The notes below the pieces were generated by a model that had not been told where the DNA came from, made no database searches, and worked only from the letters and a program-made list of their open reading frames with translations. A DNA stretch of 60,268 bases from DATATV01 sp035551355 (lineage in GTDB: Bacteria > Actinomycetota > Actinomycetes > Mycobacteriales > Pseudonocardiaceae). Both the position numbers and the translations under genes were made by a program. This document shows positions 16,284-24,243 of this stretch, piece after piece (within the stretch, counting starts at the first letter, position 1; every line of letters begins with the position of its first letter). The stretch lies in the NCBI GenBank assembly GCA_035551355.1, contig DASZNF010000016.1:1-60268 (forward strand), read 5' to 3'.

Positions 16284-16305
16284 CCCGGGTGACTCGACAC
16301 CCGGG
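16284..16305 (-). terminator. Hairpin in the rpsO-pnp interval, pnp leader
   Basis: An 8-bp perfect stem (16284-16291 with 16298-16305) closes a 6-nt loop, 70 nt upstream of the pnp start. In other bacteria the pnp leader folds into an RNase III/PNPase autoregulation stem; that role here is inference. Confidence 0.45.
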
Positions 16306-16396
16306 AACCACTACCGAGGACCGGCGAAAACCGTCCCGCTCGTGGTGCGCGCGGCCCCTCTTTTGTTCGGTCGGCGCCATGTTTGACGCCGGTTTG

Positions 16397-16437
16397 ACCC
16401 GAGGGGGAGCGACCGGGCCGGTCACTCCCCCTCGGGT
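16397..16437. terminator. Long hairpin directly after rpsO
   Basis: A 13-bp perfect arm (16397-16409 with 16425-16437) plus an inner 4-bp stem (16411-16414 with 16420-16423) is interrupted by one mismatch. It begins 5 bp past the rpsO stop. It may attenuate read-through into pnp or protect the rpsO mRNA end. Confidence 0.6.
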
Positions 16438-16441
16438 TGGC

Positions 16442-16711
16442 TCATCGACGCAGGCCGAGTCGCTGGATCAGCGACCGATAGCGCTCAATGTCCACGCTCG
16501 ACAGGTAGTTGAGCAGTCGGCGGCGCCGGCCGACCATGAGCAACAGCCCCCGCCGGGAGTGGTGGTCGTGCTTGTGCACCTTGAGGTGCTCGGTGAGGCC
16601 GCTGATCCGCGTGGTCAGCAGCGCGACCTGGGACTCCGGGGAGCCGGTGTCGCCCTCGTGCGTGCCGTACTCGCCGAGGATGGTCTTCTTTTGTTCGGTG
16701 GACAGCGCCAC
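16442..16711 (-). CDS. rpsO: 30S ribosomal protein S15
   Basis: S15 binds the 16S rRNA central domain early in 30S assembly. The 89-residue length is standard. The conserved segments GDTGSPESQVALLTTRISGLTEHLKVHKHDHHSRRGLLLMVGRRRRLLNYL are all present across residues 20-70. A GTG start with a GGAAGAGGAA site fits. It is followed by pnp as in most bacteria. Confidence 0.98.
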   Translation of the reverse strand: MALSTEQKKTILGEYGTHEGDTGSPESQVALLTTRISGLTEHLKVHKHDHHSRRGLLLMVGRRRRLLNYLSSVDIERYRSLIQRLGLRR

Positions 16712-16863
16712 TTATTCCTCTTCCTGTATTCGTGGTGTGCCGTGAAACCCCTTGCGGGGCCAGAGTCGGTACCGGCCGCCACGGACCGCAGCCGGACCCA
16801 AACGACGAGGATATCAGGCGTGTCGCACGCAGCCGTGACCGACCGGTGACCCGTGCGGCTGTC

Positions 16864-17364
16864 TCACGCACCGGCCAGCGGAACCCGCTCGACCAGGCGA
16901 TACACCGGACCGTCCGACCCGGGATCGCTGCGCAGCAGCGCCACCTCGACGGGAGTGAACCACTCTCCAGTGTAGCCGGTCAGCAGCTCCGGCAGCCGGG
17001 GCGCGGGACCGCGCCAGCGGGCCAGGGTCAGGTGCGGGGTGTAGCCGCGCCGCCCGGCCCCGGCGGCCTGGGCCAGCTTGTCCAGTGCCACCCGATCGGT
17101 GGTCTGCACCCCGGCCCAGAACACCCCGGGGAAGCTGCCCGCTCCGGCCAGCCGCAGTCGCGGCGCGGTCCGCCCGGTCAGCCGCCTGCGCAGCCACTTG
17201 GTCCGGCGGGTTTCGTCATCGTCGTCGCCGAAGAAGCCCAGGGTGAGGTGCCAGCGCTCGCGCGGAATCCAGCGCAGTTCACCCGATCCGGGCTCGCCCA
17301 GCCGGGCGACCAGCTCGTCCAGCACCGGCCCGGGCGGCAGGATCGCACTGAACAGCCTGGTCAC
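16864..17364 (-). CDS. thpR: RNA 2',3'-cyclic phosphodiesterase / 2'-5' RNA ligase family (ThpR-like)
   Basis: The 166-residue product is a 2H phosphoesterase. Both HxT motifs are visible: HLTLGF near residue 40 and HLTLAR near residue 126, each inside a beta-strand as in ThpR/LigT. Family members hydrolyse 2',3'-cyclic phosphates or join tRNA halves through 2'-5' bonds; the native reaction is often unclear. The N-terminus RLFSAILPPGPVLDEL is also typical. GTG 17364 overlaps the stop of the upstream HTH gene (GTGA), so the two are translationally coupled. Confidence 0.88.
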   Translation of the reverse strand: MTRLFSAILPPGPVLDELVARLGEPGSGELRWIPRERWHLTLGFFGDDDDETRRTKWLRRRLTGRTAPRLRLAGAGSFPGVFWAGVQTTDRVALDKLAQAAGAGRRGYTPHLTLARWRGPAPRLPELLTGYTGEWFTPVEVALLRSDPGSDGPVYRLVERVPLAGA

Positions 17365-17882
17365 ACGGGGTTGGGCGTGACCACCGGGTTGGTCACGGGG
17401 ACCTGAGTGCGGGCGCCGGCCCGGCGCAGCAGTTCGGCCAGCTCCGGGTAGTCCTCGTCGACCAGCTCGGCGGCCGAGTTGAGATCGTCGGCGGACAGGA
17501 TGTTGCGCAGCGCGGTCACCGCGGCGGTGGCGTCCGTGCTGCCGTCCACCGGGAGCACGTCCCGGCCCACCTTGGGCCGCGACTCCCGCACGTCCTGCAG
17601 GGCCGCGCGCAGCGCCTCCGGACGGCCCGCGGCCACGTCGGGAATGAAGATCTTGCGCTCCAGCATGATCATCCGCGCGAGCACCGAGGGATTGCCGATC
17701 TTGGCCCGCCGCCCGCTCATCACCTGGCTGAGCATGGGCGCGCTGATGCCCAGCGCGTCGGCCAGCGCGGCCTGCGACACGTTGAACGCCCGCACCAGGC
17801 GGCGTACCCGGTCCCCCAGCGGCTCCCCGTACCACTCCCGTTGCAACGCGAGGTTGCGCTGGACGATCTTGGGATCCTCCAC
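17361..17882 (-). CDS. Helix-turn-helix (XRE-like) DNA-binding protein
   Basis: GTG 17882 is the start, because GGAGG lies about 9 nt upstream; the open frame continues further upstream but without a better site. The 173-residue protein has an HTH_3-like helix-turn-helix near residues 30-62 (FNVSQAALADALGISAPMLSQVMSGRR). An unrecognised helical region of about 100 residues follows. The tail (TQVPVTNPVVTPNPV) is flexible. It probably binds DNA as a regulator or a co-factor. It is coupled to the 2H RNA ligase gene and follows ribF by 115 bp. No ligand domain is visible. Confidence 0.82.
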   Translation of the reverse strand: MEDPKIVQRNLALQREWYGEPLGDRVRRLVRAFNVSQAALADALGISAPMLSQVMSGRRAKIGNPSVLARMIMLERKIFIPDVAAGRPEALRAALQDVRESRPKVGRDVLPVDGSTDATAAVTALRNILSADDLNSAAELVDEDYPELAELLRRAGARTQVPVTNPVVTPNPV

Positions 17883-17997
17883 CTGATCGAGCCTCCCCGG
17901 CACAGTTGATCCGACGACCAGATGGCGGCTGGCCGGTCGGGCGTCATTTTGCCAGTTCGCGGCCCTCGATGCGGGCGTTATCGACAATCGGCCGCGC

Positions 17998-18957
17998 TCA
18001 CCTGGTCAGGTCGAGCACTGACCTGGTCTGCCGCACGTCCTCGTGCACCTGCGCGATCAGCGCGTCGACCGTGTCGTAGCGCTCCATGTCGCGCAGCCGG
18101 GTCACGAAGTCCACCGCCACCCGCTGGCCGTAGAGGTCGGAGTCGGTGTCCAGCACGAACGCCTCCACCCGGCGTTCCCGGCCGGAGAAGGTCGGGTTGG
18201 TGCCCACCGACACGGCCGCGCCCAGCCGCTCACCGGTCCCCTGATGGGTGAACCAGCCCGCGTACACGCCGTCCGCGGGCACCGCGGCGAAGCGCGGGGT
18301 GGACAGGTTCGCGGTGGGGAAACCCAGTTCCCGGCCGCGCCCGTCGCCGCGCACCACGATGCCCTCGACCCGGTGCGGGCGGCCCAGCGCGGCGGCCGCG
18401 GCCACCACGTCCCCGGCGTCGATGCAGGAGCGAATGTAGGTGGAGGAGAAGGTCAGCGCGGCGTCCACGCCGTCGGCGTCGGGCACGGTGAGCAGCCGGG
18501 TGTCCTCGGTGACGAAACCGAACCGCTGGCCCAGTTCACGCAGCTGGTCGACGTTGCCGCCGGCGAAGTGGCCGAAGGTGAAGTTGGCGCCGACCACCAC
18601 CGCGGCCACGTGCAGCCGCTCGACCAGCACCTCGTGCACGAACTCGTCCGGCGGTAGCTTGGAGAACTCCGGGGTGAAGGGCAGCACGCAGAACGTGTCC
18701 ACGCCCAGCCCCTCGACCAGTTCGGCCTTGCGCCGCAACGTCGTCAGCTGGGCCGGGTGGCTGCCCGGCCGGACCACCTCGGCCGGATGCGGGTCGAAGG
18801 TGACCAGCACGCTGGGCAGGCCGCGCTGTTTGGCCAGCTCGACCGCCCGGCCGATCAACGCCTGGTGTCCTCGGTGGACGCCGTCGAACACACCGATGGT
18901 GGCAACGCACCTGCCCCAGTTGCCGGGCAGGTCGTCCAATCCCCTGAGTCGCCGCAC
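17998..18957 (-). CDS. ribF: Bifunctional riboflavin kinase / FAD synthetase
   Basis: RibF phosphorylates riboflavin to FMN and adenylylates FMN to FAD. The 319-residue product has the N-terminal nucleotidyltransferase motif IGVFDGVHRGHQ (HxGH type, about 21-32) and later FSSTYIRSCIDAGDV. The C-terminal flavokinase signature GRGRELGFPTANL sits near 208-220. The length is normal. It lies 9 bp after truB on the same strand, the usual actinobacterial pairing. Confidence 0.97.
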   Translation of the reverse strand: MRRLRGLDDLPGNWGRCVATIGVFDGVHRGHQALIGRAVELAKQRGLPSVLVTFDPHPAEVVRPGSHPAQLTTLRRKAELVEGLGVDTFCVLPFTPEFSKLPPDEFVHEVLVERLHVAAVVVGANFTFGHFAGGNVDQLRELGQRFGFVTEDTRLLTVPDADGVDAALTFSSTYIRSCIDAGDVVAAAAALGRPHRVEGIVVRGDGRGRELGFPTANLSTPRFAAVPADGVYAGWFTHQGTGERLGAAVSVGTNPTFSGRERRVEAFVLDTDSDLYGQRVAVDFVTRLRDMERYDTVDALIAQVHEDVRQTRSVLDLTR

Positions 18958-18966
18958 GTGCAGAGC

Positions 18967-19884
18967 CTAGGACGCGGCGGGGGCGAGGACGACCACGGGT
19001 TTGGCCGCGTGCCCCTGGTCGGCGGCCAGGGCGATGACATGCCCGTCCGGCGCGAACATGCCGTAGGTGCCGGTCAGCCCGCCCGCGGGCACCGGCTGGC
19101 CGTAGCCGACCGCCTTGGTCTCCGCGGCGGTGAGGTCGCGGCGCGGGAAGGCCAGCGCCACCGCCTCGTCCAGGGTCAGCGACAGCTGCGGGTCATCGGC
19201 CAGCTGGTCCAGAGTGCGGGCGTGGCGCAGGCCGAACGGGCCGACCTGGGTGCGGCGCAGCGCGGCCAGATGCCCGCCGACGCCCAGCCCGGCGCCCAGA
19301 TCCCGGGCCAGCGCCCGCACGTAGGTGCCGGACGAGCAGTCCACCAGCACGTCCAGCTCGGTGGTCCGCTCGGCCCGGCGCAGCGCCAGCAGGTCGAACC
19401 GGTGCACCGTCACCGGCCGCGGCGGCAGGCTGACCGCCTCGCCCTCCCGCACCCGTTGGTAGGCCCGCTTGCCCGCGATCTTGACCGCGCTGACCGAACT
19501 GGGCACCTGCTCGATCGCCCCGGTCAGCTGCTCGATACCCGCGCGAACGGCCGCTTCGTCCGCCGTCGAACCGTCCACTTCGGACAGAATCTCGCCCTCG
19601 GCGTCGTCCGTGGTGGTGGCCCGGCCCAGCGTGATGGTGGCCAGATAAGCCTTGCGTTCCAAGGCAAGATGGCCCAGCAACTTGGTCGCCCGCTCCAGGC
19701 CGATCACCAGCACGCCGGTGGCCATCGGATCCAGGGTGCCCGCGTGGCCGACCTTGCGGGTGCCGAAGATTCGGCGCAGCCGGGCCACCACGTCGTGCGA
19801 GGTGGGCCCGGCCGGCTTGTCGACCACGACGAGGCCGGGCGGGACGGTGGAACTGGTGACGCGGGAGCGGGTTGGCGCTGGCAC
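18967..19884 (-). CDS. truB: tRNA pseudouridine(55) synthase
   Basis: TruB isomerises U55 in the T-loop of tRNAs. The catalytic motif GHAGTLDPMATGVL places the nucleophile at D52 with the chosen start; other motifs are VDKPAGPTSHDVV and CSSGTYVRALARDLG. GTG 19884 gives 305 residues and lies close to the conserved N-terminus. The frame stays open upstream to ATG 19998, but that part is translated from a minisatellite and is unlike the family, so it is excluded. It is followed by ribF. Confidence 0.96.
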   Translation of the reverse strand: MPAPTRSRVTSSTVPPGLVVVDKPAGPTSHDVVARLRRIFGTRKVGHAGTLDPMATGVLVIGLERATKLLGHLALERKAYLATITLGRATTTDDAEGEILSEVDGSTADEAAVRAGIEQLTGAIEQVPSSVSAVKIAGKRAYQRVREGEAVSLPPRPVTVHRFDLLALRRAERTTELDVLVDCSSGTYVRALARDLGAGLGVGGHLAALRRTQVGPFGLRHARTLDQLADDPQLSLTLDEAVALAFPRRDLTAAETKAVGYGQPVPAGGLTGTYGMFAPDGHVIALAADQGHAAKPVVVLAPAAS

Positions 19885-19935
19885 GAGCGCACATCCTAGG
19901 GCCAGCAGGGAAAACCGCCGCCCACGCGGCCACCT

Positions 19936-20052
19936 GGACCACAGGGTGAGCGCCTCGCCGCGACCGCGGGGTGAGTGCCCAGCCGCCACCGCGACCACGG
20001 AGTGAGCGCCTCGCCGCCACCGCGACCACGGAATGAGCGCCCCACCGCCACC
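19936..20052 (-). repeat. 31-bp tandem minisatellite in the truB leader
   Basis: Three clear 31-bp copies (19960-19990, 19991-20021, 20022-20052) and a degenerate copy at 19936-19959 share a core of GCGACCACGG, GTGAGCGCC and GCCGCCACC. The array sits between the MFS gene end (20141) and the truB start (19884), so it is transcribed on the minus strand if the genes form one unit. No gene is supported in 19,885-20,140; the rest of that interval holds nothing else I can identify. Confidence 0.75.
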
Positions 20053-20140
20053 GCCACCGCGCGAACACCTTCACCTTGACCGCGCGATCACTTCGCCCGC
20101 AGAGCCATCCAGCCGCGTTCGGTCATGCGGCCCTAACCTT

Positions 20141-21472
20141 TCAGGCAGCCACCGTGACGGCCGGCTCGGGAACCGGGTCGTGGTCCCAGCGCCGCCGGCG
20201 CAACTGCACCGGCACCTCCTCGCCCCGGACTTCCGCGGCGAACACCGCGGCCCGGGCCCGGCGCAGCCACACCACGACCCGCCAGCTGCCCAGCAGCAGC
20301 ACGGCGACCACGGCCAGCAACCCGATCCGGTACCCCGCGGGCCCGGTGCCGACCGCGCCGACCAGCAGGCCGACACCCAGCGCGGCGAACGTGGTGGCGA
20401 TGAACCCGCCCACGTTCACCACCCCGGTCGCAGTGCCCACCCGGTGCACCGGGTTGTAGTCGCGGGCCAGCGCGAACCCGATCGAGGAGGCCGGGGTGCC
20501 CAGCGCGAACACCGCGAAGGCCAGCGCCAGCGCGGGGAACGGCAGCGGGCCGGGCAGGGCCAGCAGCAGCGTCCAGACCACCGCGACGACGCTGAGCGTG
20601 CCGCCCACGATGGGCATCCGCAGCTCGCGCCGCCGGCTGGTCAGCGCGCCGATCACCGGGTTGGCCACCAGCGCGACCACCACCAGCACGGCCAGCACCT
20701 CGCCCGCGTCCACCGCGGACAGGTGCTGCACGGTCACCAGGTACGGGTAGCCCCACAGCAGGCTCAGCGTGGTCGGGCTGACCATGGTGGCGAAGTGCAC
20801 CCAGAAACCCAGCCGGGTACCCGGCACCCGCCATGCGGCCCGCGCTCCGCGCAGCACGTCGCGCAACCCGATCGGAGTGGCCGAGCCGCCGGAGGCCGGT
20901 TCGGCCGGCAGCCGCAGCCCGGTGGCCAGCACCGCGCCGTAGCCCGCGGTGAGGATGCCGGCCAGCACGAACGTGGTGGTCCAGCCGAAGTGGCCGAGCA
21001 CCAGGGTCAGCGGGATGGTGGCCAGCAGATTGCCCGCGCTGCCCAGCATCCCGGACACCGACACCAGCAGCGGGTAGGTGCGGGCCGGGAAGGTGGCCGC
21101 GACCACCCGCAGCACGCTGACGAAGGTCATCGCGTCGCCCACCGCGAGCACCGCGCGGGCCAGCAGGCCCAGCGGGTAGGAGTCGGCGAAACCGAAGGTG
21201 ACCTCGCCGACGCCGAGCAGCAGCGCCGCCGCGGTGAGGATCACCCGGGGACCGAACCGGTCGACCAGCAGCCCGGTGGGCACCTGCATGAGCGCGTAGA
21301 CGGCCACCTGCAGCACGGTGAATGTGGACAACGCGGCCGGGCCGACCCCGAATCGGGTGGCGGCCTCCAGACCGGCCACCCCGAGGGTGCTGCGGTGGAA
21401 CACGGCGGCGACGTAGATGGTGATGGCGATGATCCAGAAGAGCCACGATTTCCGCGTGGCGCGCGCCGGCAC
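20141..21472 (-). CDS. MFS transporter
   Basis: The 443-residue protein has about twelve hydrophobic helices. The MFS A-motif-like loop (GLLVDRFGPRVIL, about 66-78) follows helix 2, and a second domain begins around residue 235. The N-terminal FWIIAITIYVAAVFHRSTLGVAGL resembles the nitrate/nitrite or NarK-like and drug-efflux branches, but the substrate cannot be assigned. The C-terminus is basic and cytoplasmic. It lies 112 bp after the MATE gene on the same strand. Confidence 0.9.
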   Translation of the reverse strand: MPARATRKSWLFWIIAITIYVAAVFHRSTLGVAGLEAATRFGVGPAALSTFTVLQVAVYALMQVPTGLLVDRFGPRVILTAAALLLGVGEVTFGFADSYPLGLLARAVLAVGDAMTFVSVLRVVAATFPARTYPLLVSVSGMLGSAGNLLATIPLTLVLGHFGWTTTFVLAGILTAGYGAVLATGLRLPAEPASGGSATPIGLRDVLRGARAAWRVPGTRLGFWVHFATMVSPTTLSLLWGYPYLVTVQHLSAVDAGEVLAVLVVVALVANPVIGALTSRRRELRMPIVGGTLSVVAVVWTLLLALPGPLPFPALALAFAVFALGTPASSIGFALARDYNPVHRVGTATGVVNVGGFIATTFAALGVGLLVGAVGTGPAGYRIGLLAVVAVLLLGSWRVVVWLRRARAAVFAAEVRGEEVPVQLRRRRWDHDPVPEPAVTVAA

Positions 21473-21584
21473 GGCAGCGATCCTCCGATGTGGACGGTGG
21501 GCGGACGGGGTATCCCATGCAACACATCGCCGTGGCGGTTACTTCCGTAACGGTTTTGAGACGTGCGATGCGCCACAAACGTGA

Positions 21585-23087
21585 CTATCCGGTGTGCGCA
21601 GCCCGTTCCGCGCCCACCACCGACCACCGCGGCGATCGCGCGCGCAACACCACCGAGGCCAGCCGCAGCATCATGAACGCGCTCAACCCGCACCAGATGC
21701 CGAGCAAACCCCAGTGCAGCGCAAGGGAAATCCACACCAACGGCAAGAAGCCGACCAACGCGCTACCGAGCGTCGCGGTGCGCAGGAACGCGGCGTCCCC
21801 GGCACCCAGCAGCACTCCGTCCAACGCGAACACCACGCCCGCAACCGGTTGCAGGCCAACGAAAAACCACCAGGCGTGCGGAATCTGGCTCAACACGGCC
21901 GAATCCGAGGTGAACGCCCGGGGCAGCACACCGGCCAGTGCGGCGAACAACACACCGGTGCCCACGCCCAGCACCAACCCGAACCGTTCCACCTGGCGGG
22001 CCAGTCCGCGCGCACCGGGCTGGTCGCCCGCACCGAGCGCCGCGCCCACCAGCGACTGGGCCGCGATGGCGATCGAATCCAGCACCAGGGACAGGAAGTT
22101 CCACAGCTGCAGCACGATCTGATGCGCGCCGACCACGCTGGCCCCGAACCGCGCGGCCACCGAGGCGGCCGACACGAAGCACGTCTGGAAGGCCAGGCTG
22201 CGCAACACCAGATCCCGGCCGAGCACCAGTTGCGCCCGCATCCGGGCCGGATGGGGCCGCAGGGACACGTGTTCGGCCAGCAACGCGCGCAGGAACAAGC
22301 CGGCCGAGATCACCTGCGCGGCCACGTTGGCGATGGCCGAGCCGATCAGCCCGAGCCCGACCACGTGCACCAGCACGGGGCAGGCGATCGCCGACAAACC
22401 GTTGCCCGCCAGCACATAGCCCAGTGGCCGCCGGGTGTCCTGCACGCCGCGCATCCACCCGTTTCCAGCCATGGTGACCAGGATCAGCGGCACCCCGCAC
22501 AGCGCGATGCGCAGCCAGCGCACCGCCGCCGCGGTGATCTCCGGACTGCCGGACAGACCCTCGGCCACCGGCCGGGCCAGCAGTTGCCCGGCCACCAGCA
22601 GCACCGCGCCCACGGCCAGCGCGATCCAGGTCGCCTGCACCCCCTCGGCCACCGCGTCGTCCCGGCGGCCGGCGCCGTGCAGCCGGGCCGAGCGGGCGGT
22701 GGTGCCGTAGGACAGGAAGGTCAGGTTGGTGGAGACGGTGGACAGCAGCACGCCGCCCAGCGCCAGCCCGGCCAGCGCGATGGCGCCCAGGTGCCCCACC
22801 ACCGCGGTGTCCACCAGCAGGTAGAGCGGTTCGGCGGCCAGCACGCCCAGCGCGGGCACGGCCAGTGCGAACAGCCGACGCAGATCCGACCTCGCCGAGC
22901 TGCTCCCAGCCACCGAGCCCTTCCCTACCGCCGCTCCGCTCCCCGCTTCCGGTCCGCTCCCCGCCTCCGGTTCGCGCTCGGCCTCCGGTCCGCGCCCAGC
23001 CCTGGGTCCGCGCCCAGCCTCCGATTCGCTCCCCGCCTCCAGTCCGCTCCCCGCCTCCGGTCCGGGCTCGGCCTCCGGTCCACTCAC
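21585..23087 (-). CDS. MATE family efflux transporter (DinF-like)
   Basis: The 500-residue product has twelve predicted TM helices beginning at about residue 68 (LFALAVPALGVLAAEPLYLLVDTAVVGHLG), the DinF-type MATE opening. Related transporters export drugs or metabolites by Na+ or H+ antiport. The first ~60 residues are low-complexity PEAGSG-type repeats encoded by an 18-bp minisatellite. True translation might begin later; a GTG in GSVAGSSSARSD is a candidate. It follows nrnA by 96 bp, as dinF follows nrnA in mycobacteria. Confidence 0.9.
   Translation of the reverse strand: MSGPEAEPGPEAGSGLEAGSESEAGRGPRAGRGPEAEREPEAGSGPEAGSGAAVGKGSVAGSSSARSDLRRLFALAVPALGVLAAEPLYLLVDTAVVGHLGAIALAGLALGGVLLSTVSTNLTFLSYGTTARSARLHGAGRRDDAVAEGVQATWIALAVGAVLLVAGQLLARPVAEGLSGSPEITAAAVRWLRIALCGVPLILVTMAGNGWMRGVQDTRRPLGYVLAGNGLSAIACPVLVHVVGLGLIGSAIANVAAQVISAGLFLRALLAEHVSLRPHPARMRAQLVLGRDLVLRSLAFQTCFVSAASVAARFGASVVGAHQIVLQLWNFLSLVLDSIAIAAQSLVGAALGAGDQPGARGLARQVERFGLVLGVGTGVLFAALAGVLPRAFTSDSAVLSQIPHAWWFFVGLQPVAGVVFALDGVLLGAGDAAFLRTATLGSALVGFLPLVWISLALHWGLLGIWCGLSAFMMLRLASVVLRARSPRWSVVGAERAAHTG
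22930..23087 (-). repeat. 18-bp coding minisatellite at the 5' end of the MATE gene
   Basis: About eight to nine imperfect 18-bp units related to CCGCTCCCCGCCTCCGGT run across 22930-23087. As 18 is six codons, unit gain or loss would keep the frame, giving repeated GPEAGS-like hexapeptides before the first TM helix. Confidence 0.7.
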
Positions 23088-23183
23088 GCCAGGTCCTCGG
23101 TCACGCCAGGTCCTCGATCAGGCGACACGTCCGCACCGGGATCGGCCGTCCGGCCCGCGCGCATCGCCACGATCGGGGGCCAG

Positions 23184-24215
23184 TCACACCAACGGGGCGG
23201 CGTCGATCGCCGCCTTCACCCGATCGGTCACCTCGGCCAGGTCCCCGTGCACGGTGAACCCGGCGGCGAACCGGTGCCCGCCGCCGCCCAGCGCGATCGC
23301 GGCCGCGCTCACGTCCACCCGGCCGACCGCGCGCAGCGAGCCGGTCCAGGTGTCCGGCCCGGCCTGCTTGAGCACCGCGGCCACCTCGGCCTCGGCCGCG
23401 GTGCGGATCACGTTGATCACGCTTTCCATCTCCTCCTGGCGCAGCCCGGCCACGTCCTCGGTGCGCACGAACGTGTGCACCAGGCCCAGGCCGTGCGCGG
23501 CGGCCGGGTCCAGCCGCACCCGGCCGAGCACGGTGGACAGCATGTTCAGATACCCGAACGGGTGAGTGTCGATCAGCGGGCGGGCCACCGCCGAGGCGTC
23601 CACGCCCGCGTCCAGCAGCCGCGCCGCCGCCCGGTGGGTGCTGCCGGTGGCCCGGCGGAACGAGCTGGTGTCGGTGAGCAGCCCGGCGTAGAGCGCCCGG
23701 GCGATCGGCTCGGTCAGCGGCTCGCCCAGCTCGTCCAGCAGGCGCAGCACGATCGCCGCGGTCGCCTCCGCGCTCGCGTCCACCAGGTTGTGGGTGCCGA
23801 ACCGGGTGTTGGACACGTGGTGGTCGACGACCAGCACCACGCCGCCGGCCTCCCGGGTCGCGGCCACCCGGTCGGTCAGCACACCCAGCCGGCTCAGGTC
23901 CCCGGCGTCCAGCGCCACCAGCAGGGCCGGCGCCTCGGGCACCTCGGCGGCCGGCACGTACAGGCCGTCGGTGTCCAGGTGCCGCAGGGACTCCGGCACC
24001 TCGTCGACCGGATCGCCGAAGGACACCCGCACGGTGGCGCCCGCGTTGCGCAGGGCCAGGGCCAGGCCCACCGCGCTGCCGAACGCGTCCGCGTCCGGGT
24101 TCACGTGCCCGAGCAGGGTCACATCCGGGGCCCCGGCCAGCACTGCGGCAGCCTGCCGCAGGTCCCGGGCGTGCTCGGCGGTAATTTTGTCGGCGGCGAT
24201 AGTCACGGTGAGCAC
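23184..24215 (-). CDS. nrnA: DHH-DHHA1 phosphoesterase, NrnA type (nanoRNase / pAp phosphatase)
   Basis: NrnA degrades short oligoribonucleotides and, in many species, dephosphorylates pAp or cleaves cyclic dinucleotide products. The 343-residue protein has GHVNPDADAFGS (residues 36-47), D103 in LVALDAGD, the DHH triad at 131-133 and the DHHA1 motif GGGGHRFAAGF near 305-315. GTG 24215 is the start. In other actinobacteria it follows rbfA directly; here a plus-strand methyltransferase gene intervenes. Confidence 0.94.
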   Translation of the reverse strand: MLTVTIAADKITAEHARDLRQAAAVLAGAPDVTLLGHVNPDADAFGSAVGLALALRNAGATVRVSFGDPVDEVPESLRHLDTDGLYVPAAEVPEAPALLVALDAGDLSRLGVLTDRVAATREAGGVVLVVDHHVSNTRFGTHNLVDASAEATAAIVLRLLDELGEPLTEPIARALYAGLLTDTSSFRRATGSTHRAAARLLDAGVDASAVARPLIDTHPFGYLNMLSTVLGRVRLDPAAAHGLGLVHTFVRTEDVAGLRQEEMESVINVIRTAAEAEVAAVLKQAGPDTWTGSLRAVGRVDVSAAAIALGGGGHRFAAGFTVHGDLAEVTDRVKAAIDAAPLV

Positions 24216-24243
24216 GCTACCGCTCGGCCAGAAACAAGGGTTG

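Noticed and set aside
14157..16292. A 711-codon plus-strand open frame opposite pnp
   Set aside because: It is a shadow of pnp; the product is rich in Gly, Arg, His and Val with no domain, and the opposite strand has an exact PNPase.
19885..19998. N-terminal extension of truB read through the minisatellite
   Set aside because: The extra codons translate the 31-bp repeats and resemble no TruB; GTG 19884 is next to the conserved start of the family.
19936..20052. CRISPR array
   Set aside because: The units are directly abutting with no spacers, the period is fixed at 31 bp, and no cas genes are present.
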